Below, piece by piece: positions 1 to 6,241 of a DNA stretch of 9,221 bases. Source of the stretch: an uncultured Clostridia bacterium (GTDB lineage: Bacteria; Bacillota; Clostridia; Oscillospirales; Oscillospiraceae). Under the pieces are notes generated by a model. It was not told the DNA's origin and did no database searches. It saw only the letters and a program-made list of their open reading frames with translations. How positions within the stretch are numbered: the first letter of the stretch is position 1; the number at the start of each line of letters is the position of its first letter. Location: NCBI GenBank assembly GCA_945613045.1, contig CALZAG010000054.1, positions 1 to 9,221 on the forward strand, read 5' to 3'. The position numbers and the translations under genes are program-made.

Positions 1-56
1 TCCCCCGTCCGTCGCTTCACTCTATCCATTCATTTTTAGTTCTTTGACAGTCTGAA
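1..56 (-). repeat. Partial copy of a dispersed intergenic repeat, cut by the window edge
   Basis: Read on the minus strand from base 56 to base 1, this stretch matches 5223-5278 on the plus strand at 52 of 56 positions. The shared text starts TTCAGACTGTCAAAGAAC and ends in ACGGACGGGGG, and both copies sit directly beside a perfect hairpin. The copy runs off the left end of the window, so its full extent is unseen. No protein gene is supported here. It is probably the same kind of element as the one at 5195-5481, in opposite orientation. Confidence 0.85.
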
Positions 57-87
57 GCCCCATGCAGGTCGGTTCTGCATGGGGCTT
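55..87. terminator. Hairpin, probable terminator of the 61-aa membrane protein gene
   Basis: A perfect 13-bp stem (AAGCCCCATGCAG at 55-67 with CTGCATGGGGCTT at 75-87) encloses a 7-nt loop. It lies 57 nt after the stop of the minus-strand gene that ends at 145. The following U-tract is poor on either strand, so termination could be weak or the hairpin could act in RNA stability. It directly abuts the repeat at 1-56, in the same position as a different hairpin beside the copy at 5195. Confidence 0.6.
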
Positions 88-144
88 ATTGATGCTGCCG
101 CAGTTATGGAAAACAGAGAGAAATGGAAAAGAGGAATGGTTAAA

Positions 145-330
145 TTATTTTGTAAAGTCGGGAGTCGGGATGATATAAAGGACAACGCCGAGGATGGGGA
201 ACAGCAGCGCAAGGAAGCTCAGCGGCTGGGCAACGGCGCCCATTATGTCGAAGCAGAACAGGCACAGCGCTGCAAATGCGACTACTGCAAAAACGATCTT
301 TTCAATAAAATTTCTGACTTCGTAACTCAT
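145..330 (-). CDS. Small two-helix membrane protein, function unknown
   Basis: This encodes 61 residues. The start is well supported: AAGGAG (339-344) lies 8 nt upstream of the ATG. The chain shows two hydrophobic stretches, about residues 12-33 (IVFAVVAFAALCLFCFDIM) and 37-54 (LSFLALLFPILGVVLYII), joined by a very short turn. A small hairpin-shaped inner-membrane protein is therefore likely. The N-terminus carries a few charged residues and the tail PTPDFTK is polar. I do not recognise the family. The gene has its own apparent promoter, an unusual leader free of G and U, and a hairpin downstream, so it appears to be a one-gene unit. The overlapping plus-strand frame (79-510) has no ribosome binding site and low-complexity content, and is not believed. 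Confidence 0.72.
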   Translation of the reverse strand: MSYEVRNFIEKIVFAVVAFAALCLFCFDIMGAVAQPLSFLALLFPILGVVLYIIPTPDFTK

Positions 331-398
331 TTTAATTTCTCCTTTATAATAATTTTGTTGTTTGTGTGTTGGTTGTTTTTTGTTTGTTTTTTAACTTC
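331..398 (-). promoter_or_regulatory. A/C-only leader and Shine-Dalgarno of the small membrane protein gene
   Basis: On the minus strand, 392 down to 353 is 40 nt containing only A and C, followed by an AT-rich stretch and AAGGAG 8 nt before the ATG. Such a leader cannot pair with itself. It would leave the ribosome binding site fully open, which is typical of efficient initiation. The transcript start near 398 is inferred from the promoter and not seen directly. Confidence 0.55.
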
Positions 399-402
399 TG
401 AT

Positions 403-434
403 ATTATATTACTCCGACACTTTGCGAATAGCAA
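403..434 (-). promoter_or_regulatory. Candidate promoter of the small membrane protein gene
   Basis: Minus strand: TTGCTA (429-434) is a possible -35, with a 17-bp spacer to TAATAT (406-411). An alternative -10, TATAAT, lies at 403-408, but 20 bp away. The -35 is immediately preceded by ATTCGC, giving ATTCGCTTGC (431-440), a 10-mer found again at the -35 of the second minus-strand promoter at 714-742. GCGAATA also occurs twice on the plus strand at an 11-bp period (424-430 and 435-441), one helical turn apart, which could be a regulator site. Confidence 0.45.
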
Positions 435-548
435 GCGAATAATATTCATGTTTTACATGACTTTTTGTAATGTTAATTGTTTAACTATTCTGGTTTTTCA
501 TGACTTATAGTCCATTTTCGCATATTCTCCGAAGATGAATATATGCAT

Positions 549-587
549 AAAAACCGCGCACCGGTCGGTAGCGGCGCGCGGTTTTTT
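549..587. terminator. Bidirectional intrinsic terminator
   Basis: AAAAACCGCGC (549-559) pairs with GCGCGGTTTTT (576-586) around a 16-nt loop. A run of six T follows on the plus strand and five on the minus strand. It is GC-rich with A and T tails, so it can act in either direction. No plus-strand gene lies upstream. The minus-strand reading would end a transcript started near 707. Confidence 0.75.
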
Positions 588-707
588 AGGGAGTTTTGGT
601 TCGTCGCCTAAGCGTGTACGCCCGGCAACAGGAGAGAAAGAACGGATAATGTAAATATTTATGAAGGGTCTCCCCTTTTTAGAGTGTTAAATTATCTACA
701 TTCTCCG
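549..707 (-). ncRNA. Candidate structured non-coding RNA
   Basis: A transcript from the promoter at 714-742 to the terminator at 549-587 would be about 160 nt with no credible open frame. It would start with a long hairpin: 693-707 pairs with 643-657 at 13 of 15 positions, with an inner AAGGG/CCCTT stem. A second hairpin follows, GTTGCC with GGCGAC (about 628 to 603, one G-U pair) around a GCG-TACA-CGC tip, and then the terminator. Three stem-loops between a promoter and a terminator suggest a small RNA. I could not match it to 6S RNA, a T-box or a common riboswitch. It might instead be structured DNA of no RNA role. Confidence 0.35.
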
Positions 708-713
708 CTTATA

Positions 714-742
714 AATATATACCTCTCATATTTATTACGCAA
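714..742 (-). promoter_or_regulatory. Candidate divergent minus-strand promoter
   Basis: Minus strand: TTGCGT (737-742), a 17-bp spacer and TATATT (714-719). Start would be near 707, exactly at the edge of the long inverted repeat 643-707. The -35 is preceded by ATTCGC, as in the promoter at 403-434. It runs away from the LysR gene, as targets of LysR regulators often do. Confidence 0.4.
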
Positions 743-753
743 GCGAATTAATT

Positions 754-768
754 TCATAACTTATATGA
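754..768. promoter_or_regulatory. Dyad TCATA-N5-TATGA, possible LysR binding site
   Basis: A perfect 5-bp dyad with 5-bp spacing lies between the two divergent promoters. Its centre is about 67 bp before the predicted LysR start (near 828) and about 54 bp before the predicted minus-strand start (near 707). LysR-type regulators usually hold a primary site near -65, so position and symmetry fit. The match to T-N11-A is not exact, and an AT-rich region can give such dyads by chance. Confidence 0.35.
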
Positions 769-783
769 TTTTCTGGAATGTGT

Positions 784-803
784 CATTTATGCTTGCTTAA
801 ATG
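784..803. promoter_or_regulatory. Dyad CATTTA-N8-TAAATG over the LysR -35
   Basis: A perfect 6-bp inverted repeat with an 8-bp gap overlaps the predicted -35 (793-798). This is where an autoregulating LysR protein often places its second, activation or repression, site. It is paired with the dyad at 754-768, about 33 bp away centre to centre, roughly three helical turns. Confidence 0.35.
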
Positions 804-821
804 CTCATGCTGGTATATACT
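793..821 (+). promoter_or_regulatory. Candidate promoter of the LysR gene
   Basis: TTGCTT (793-798), a 17-bp spacer and TATACT (816-821, five of six consensus bases). The -35 is weak, as expected for a regulated promoter. Transcription would begin near 828, which places the in-frame ATG at 801 outside the message and supports the start at 885. Confidence 0.45.
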
Positions 822-871
822 ATTCAACATCAGAATTCATTTTCTTTTTATCATTCTCATTCGGAATCGTC

Positions 872-877
872 AGGAGG
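872..877 (+). promoter_or_regulatory. Shine-Dalgarno that fixes the LysR start
   Basis: AGGAGG lies 7 nt before the ATG at 885. The upstream ATG at 801 has no comparable site and would add 28 residues that precede the normal N-terminus of the family. Confidence 0.85.
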
Positions 878-884
878 TTTGCAG

Positions 885-1775
885 ATGGCCATTAATAAAT
901 ACCAGGCCTTTATAAAGGTCGCAGAGCTCGGCAGCATAACAAAGGCCGCCGAGGCAATGGGTTACACACAGTCCGCCGTAAGCCGCATGGTAGCCGACCT
1001 TGAGGATGAGTGGAATCTCAACCTGCTGCGCCGCAGCCGCGGCGGGCTTGCGCTTTCCTCCGACGGGCTGATGCTGCTGCCCTTCATAAAAGATCTGTGT
1101 TCGCACTATGAGGTGCTTCAGGAACAGGCGAACGCGCTTAAGGGTCTGGATACCGGTTTTATACGCATCGGCTCCTGTGCAAGCGTTTCCACGCAGTGCC
1201 TGCCGCCCATACTCAAGACTTTTGTTGAGCGCTACCCCAAGATCATTTTCCAGCTTCAGAACATGGAATACAGCGACACGGAGGACGCGCTGTGCGCGGG
1301 CGTTATAGACTGCGGCTTTATATGCGCGCCGTTTTCCCCGGAGCTTGATGTCACTCTGCTCATGCGGGACAGGATGCTGGCTGTTATTCCGCCGGACCAT
1401 CCTCTGGCGGACGCAGACTCCTATCCGCTCCACCAGCTCTGTCAGGAACGGATAATAAAGCTTACCGATGAAGCCAACAACGAGGTCTCAAAGATAATCG
1501 CCCTGCTCAACTCCAGGCTCGACCAACCGATAAGCGCGTACTGCGACGTCAACGACGACTACTCCATCATGGCCATGGTCGAGAGCGGTCTCGGCGTTTC
1601 CATCCTGTCCGAGCTCGTGACCAAGCGTATGCCCTTTGACATCCGCCTGAAGGAGTTTGATCCTCCCCAGTACCGCGACGTCGCCATCGCCGTCAAAAAA
1701 GGCCGCAAGCCCTCGCCGGCAACGGAAAAGTTCATTCAGACGGTGCTTGAGTTCTTCAACAAGGAAGACGACTGA
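885..1775 (+). CDS. LysR-family transcriptional regulator
   Basis: The protein has 296 residues, the usual size for a LysR-type regulator. Residues 1-60 form the winged helix-turn-helix: the text SITKAAEAMGYTQSAVSRMV at about 17-36 is the recognition unit, and LLRRSRGGLALSSDG at 47-61 is the wing. A linker helix follows, then an effector-binding periplasmic-binding-protein fold from about residue 91 (GFIRIGSCASVSTQCLPPIL) to the end. This half senses a small ligand that the sequence does not identify. LysR proteins act as tetramers and often control a divergent neighbour and themselves. Here the only divergent neighbours are the possible RNA at 549-707 and the 61-aa membrane protein gene. The protein is complete, with no damaged motifs. 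It converges on clpB, with a shared terminator, and is unlikely to be its regulator. Confidence 0.93.
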   Translation: MAINKYQAFIKVAELGSITKAAEAMGYTQSAVSRMVADLEDEWNLNLLRRSRGGLALSSDGLMLLPFIKDLCSHYEVLQEQANALKGLDTGFIRIGSCASVSTQCLPPILKTFVERYPKIIFQLQNMEYSDTEDALCAGVIDCGFICAPFSPELDVTLLMRDRMLAVIPPDHPLADADSYPLHQLCQERIIKLTDEANNEVSKIIALLNSRLDQPISAYCDVNDDYSIMAMVESGLGVSILSELVTKRMPFDIRLKEFDPPQYRDVAIAVKKGRKPSPATEKFIQTVLEFFNKEDD

Positions 1776-1778
1776 TAA

Positions 1779-1812
1779 AAACAGCCCCGTATCCTCGGAT
1801 GCGGGGCTGTTT
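1779..1812. terminator. Shared two-way terminator between the LysR gene and clpB
   Basis: AAACAGCCCCG (1779-1789) pairs with CGGGGCTGTTT (1802-1812). After one T-G pair, ATCC (1791-1794) pairs with GGAT (1797-1800) over a 2-nt tip. The stem begins 3 nt after the LysR stop and ends 6 nt from the clpB stop on the other strand. It therefore fills the whole convergent gap and serves both genes. Confidence 0.9.
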
Positions 1813-1818
1813 ATCATT

Positions 1819-4398
<2,580 letters not shown>

Positions 4399-4410
4399 AA
4401 TAACACCTTC

Positions 4411-5061
4411 TTATATAAGGATGTCGGCTCTCCTGAGCTGTGAGAAATAGCATGCCTCCACATCGCGGGCGTCAAGGCGGCCGCTGAGGTATCCCTTCAT
4501 CATGGAGTCAAAGAGCTTGATATATTCCGAGATCACCCCCGCCAGCTCTTCGGAAGTACAGTCGCGGCGGGGTATGGCGATAGATCGGACGAACTTGCCC
4601 TCGTACAGGGCATATCCCGGCGCACCATCCTCCATCATTGGGCGAAGATGCGCGTCCTCGATGCTCTTCCAGATACGGAAGAATTCCGTCATGGACTGTA
4701 TCAGCGCTTTGGATTGCGTGCGGAATATGACCGTCAGCTCGCCGAGATAATCGCTGTCCCCACGGTAGAGCTCCACCTCGTATTTGACCGTGGGGCGGTA
4801 CTTGTATTCAAGGGAGGATTTCATCGACATGGTAAGAGTATTCGGCGCGAAGAAAGGCACAAGCTCCCTTGACGGGGCGATAAGCTGCTCCATAGCGGAA
4901 AAAATATCATTTATCCTGCGCTCCGGCGTAACAAAACCGACGTGCTCGGCAAGGATCTGATTTATTAGATTTGACCGGTTCGTGCCCAGGCGGTGGGCAA
5001 GGCGGTCGACCTCGGCAACGACCTCATCGGAGAGCATTAGGCTGTATAATGTTTTTTTCAT
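4411..5061 (-). CDS. Ribbon-helix-helix (CopG/Arc-type) protein upstream of clpB
   Basis: The protein has 216 residues and starts at an ATG with GAGGG (5068-5072) 6 nt before it. Residues 1-43 read as a ribbon-helix-helix fold: a strand (KKTLYSLMLSDEVVAEVDRL), helix A, the turn LGTNRSNLI and helix B ending AEHVG. Such proteins bind DNA as dimers by inserting the paired strand in the major groove. Residues 44-216 form a larger domain with many charged helices that I do not recognise. It is far longer than a plain antitoxin and may sense a ligand, protein state or stress. Only 12 nt separate it from clpB, so the two are co-transcribed. No toxin gene is present. An 18-bp dyad in its own promoter spacer suggests self-regulation together with clpB. 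The fold is fairly sure and the regulatory role is inferred. Confidence 0.8.
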   Translation of the reverse strand: MKKTLYSLMLSDEVVAEVDRLAHRLGTNRSNLINQILAEHVGFVTPERRINDIFSAMEQLIAPSRELVPFFAPNTLTMSMKSSLEYKYRPTVKYEVELYRGDSDYLGELTVIFRTQSKALIQSMTEFFRIWKSIEDAHLRPMMEDGAPGYALYEGKFVRSIAIPRRDCTSEELAGVISEYIKLFDSMMKGYLSGRLDARDVEACYFSQLRRADILI

Positions 5062-5114
5062 CTTTTTCCCTCTTTTATTTTCATTATTATATTCGCATTT
5101 TCCCTATGTTCTGT

Positions 5115-5143
5115 ATTTTAGTTCTTAACTCCTAATTTGTCAA
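5115..5143 (-). promoter_or_regulatory. Strong promoter of the RHH-clpB operon
   Basis: Minus strand: TTGACA (5138-5143, perfect), exactly 17 bp, then TAAAAT (5115-5120, five of six). A start near 5108 gives a leader of about 47 nt. Such a strong housekeeping promoter in front of a heat-shock gene implies that something represses it in normal growth. The region has neither the TTAGCACTC-N9-GAGTGCTAA CIRCE element nor tandem GGTCAAA CtsR boxes. Confidence 0.8.
5118..5135. promoter_or_regulatory. 18-bp dyad inside the promoter, candidate operator
   Basis: Minus strand: TTAG-N3-TTAA-N3-CTAA, symmetric at 12 of 18 positions, lies in the spacer and over the first bases of the -10. A protein bound here would block RNA polymerase. 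The first gene of the operon codes for a dyad-binding RHH protein, so self-repression is the simplest idea. Confidence 0.4.
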
Positions 5144-5194
5144 TAGTTTTATATAAATATTTTTACGAATTATATTTTGCCTGTGATATAAAAC

Positions 5195-5224
5195 AATAAG
5201 GCAGGGGAAGTCCCCTGCCTTATT
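5195..5224. terminator. Left boundary hairpin of the element
   Basis: A perfect 14-bp stem, 5195-5208 with 5211-5224, and only a 2-nt loop (effectively 4 or more once strained pairs open). The T-run is weak. It sits upstream of the RHH-clpB promoter and would shield it from reading through from the right. Confidence 0.6.
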
Positions 5225-5324
5225 CAGACTGTCAAAGAACTAAAAATGAATGCATAGAGTGAAACAACGGACGGGGGGAGCTCGAGGGGGCGGCAGCCCG
5301 CCTCGAATTGGATAAATAGCCATC

Positions 5325-5351
5325 AAAAATGCCTGATTTATCAGGCTTTTT
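5325..5351. terminator. Intrinsic terminator inside the repeat element
   Basis: GCCTGA (5331-5336), loop TTTA, TCAGGC (5341-5346), with five A before and five T after. It is a compact two-way terminator with no neighbouring gene of its own, so it belongs to the element. Confidence 0.65.
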
Positions 5352-5450
5352 GACGAGCACAGCGAGGTTTTTCGTGAAATGTAATTTCACAAAAAACTTG
5401 GCGTTTGTGAAGCGTGCAAAAAAGTCCGTGAGGACTTTTTTGACACGCTG

Positions 5451-5481
5451 AATAAGGCAGGGGAAGATCCCCTGCCTTATT
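5451..5481. terminator. Right boundary hairpin, probable terminator of the ylmH operon
   Basis: A perfect 14-bp stem, 5451-5464 with 5468-5481, starts 10 nt after the stop of the ylmH-like gene on the minus strand. Only a weak U-tract follows. It is identical in its stem to the hairpin at 5195-5224 and differs by one base in the loop. Confidence 0.65.
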
Positions 5482-5491
5482 ATGCGCAGTA

Positions 5492-6241
5492 TCACTTATA
5501 TATTTCGGCGTTTACGAAAAGCCTGCCCTTGCGGCTCATGCCGCCCTCGGCTCCGACAGCGCCCTTGCCTTTGCCGCGCAGGGAGATAATGTCGCCCTCC
5601 TTGACGGCAGCGTCGGCCTTCATGCACTGGCTGTAATTAAGACTCACATCGCCGGCGGCTATGAATTCCGCGGCGGAGCTTCGGGACAGGCCGAACATCC
5701 CTGCCGTCACGGCGTCAAGCCTCATGCTTTTTACCGAGAAGCTCACCTGCTTCACCCTGCGCTCGGGAGCCTCGGTCTCGGAGAGCGCGACAGGCGCTAT
5801 CCTTACACCGTACCTGCCGACCTTGTCAAGGCTGTCGCTGAGATGGCGCTCAACGCCGTGCAGCAGAAATACCGTTGCCGTGCCGCCGCTGACCCAGATA
5901 TCGCCGAGCCATTCACGCTTAATGCCGAGACCCATTATCGCGCCCATATAGTCGCGGTGCCCCGGCTCGCCGAAGGAGGCCTCGGCCCTGAGCGCACAGA
6001 TATAGTCCTCCGCGTCAAAATCCTCCCTTTCCATGTAAAACGGCAGGAAAAACGCGGCGCGCCGCTCGCAGTCGGGGTGTCCTCCGAACAGGAGCATATT
6101 GCAGTCGGGCATACGCTCCGACCACTGCTCAAGGGCATACTGCTCGGCTGGTGTGAGAAACGCCGTATGGGTCACGGAAGCCGTTTTTTCGCAGCGGCGG
6201 GCAAGGTCCTCCGCCCGCTTTATAAGTTCATCGTTTTCCAT
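5492..6241 (-). CDS. ylmH: YlmH-family S4-domain RNA-binding protein
   Basis: The protein has 249 residues from the ATG at 6241, which has GGAG 7 nt upstream. A TTG at 6244 is less likely. The N-terminal part contains the family signature GHRDYMGAIMGLGIKREWLGD (about residues 94-114 in pieces), followed by a middle mixed domain. Residues about 172-229 form the S4 RNA-binding fold (RLDAVTAGMFGLSRSSAAEF, then VKEGDIISLRGKGKG). S4 proteins of this group bind ribosomal RNA. In Bacillus subtilis YlmH has been linked to rescue of stalled large subunits that still hold peptidyl-tRNA, alongside RqcP. In many Firmicutes ylmH lies with ylmG and divIVA; here it follows a ribosomal GTPase-nuclease gene, overlapping it by 14 nt, which implies translational coupling. 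The family is clear; the exact role here is inferred. Confidence 0.88.
   Translation of the reverse strand: MENDELIKRAEDLARRCEKTASVTHTAFLTPAEQYALEQWSERMPDCNMLLFGGHPDCERRAAFFLPFYMEREDFDAEDYICALRAEASFGEPGHRDYMGAIMGLGIKREWLGDIWVSGGTATVFLLHGVERHLSDSLDKVGRYGVRIAPVALSETEAPERRVKQVSFSVKSMRLDAVTAGMFGLSRSSAAEFIAAGDVSLNYSQCMKADAAVKEGDIISLRGKGKGAVGAEGGMSRKGRLFVNAEIYK

Larger units (their letters stand above)
5195..5481. mobile_element. 287-bp MITE-like intergenic element of stacked hairpins
   Basis: Both ends are the same hairpin: AATAAGGCAGGGGA with its exact complement, at 5195-5224 (2-nt loop) and 5451-5481 (3-nt loop). Just inside each, in inverted orientation, are CAGACTGTCAAAGAA (5225-5239) and CAGCGTGTCAAAAAA (5450 down to 5436), 12 of 15 alike. 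Between them lie four more hairpins: 5282-5306 (TCGAGG/CCTCGA, GC-rich), 5325-5351 (terminator), 5374-5390 (GTGAAAT-gta-ATTTCAC, with a looser outer stem) and 5411-5449 (AGCGTG and ten A/T-rich pairs). There is no credible gene: the 87-codon minus frame across it has no ribosome binding site and follows the repeats. It could be a non-autonomous transposable element or a structured RNA cassette. It shares 56 bases with 1-56. Confidence 0.6.

Noticed and set aside
79..510. A 143-codon plus-strand open frame
   Set aside because: It starts inside a hairpin, has no ribosome binding site, reads through the T/G-only stretch and opposes the better supported 61-aa gene.
600..710. A known riboswitch such as TPP (text GGATAATG near 644) or a T-box
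   Set aside because: The other conserved blocks of those riboswitches are missing and no matching downstream gene is present.
801..884. An upstream ATG adding 28 residues to the LysR protein
   Set aside because: It lies between the predicted -35 and -10 of the gene and has no Shine-Dalgarno, while AGGAGG precedes the ATG at 885 and the family fold begins there.
5062..5190. CIRCE or CtsR operator for clpB
   Set aside because: I looked for TTAGCACTC-N9-GAGTGCTAA and tandem GGTCAAA on both strands of the gap and found neither.
5232..5495. An 87-codon minus-strand frame in the repeat element
   Set aside because: Its translation simply follows the hairpins and repeat, it has no ribosome binding site and it starts in the hairpin at the ylmH stop.
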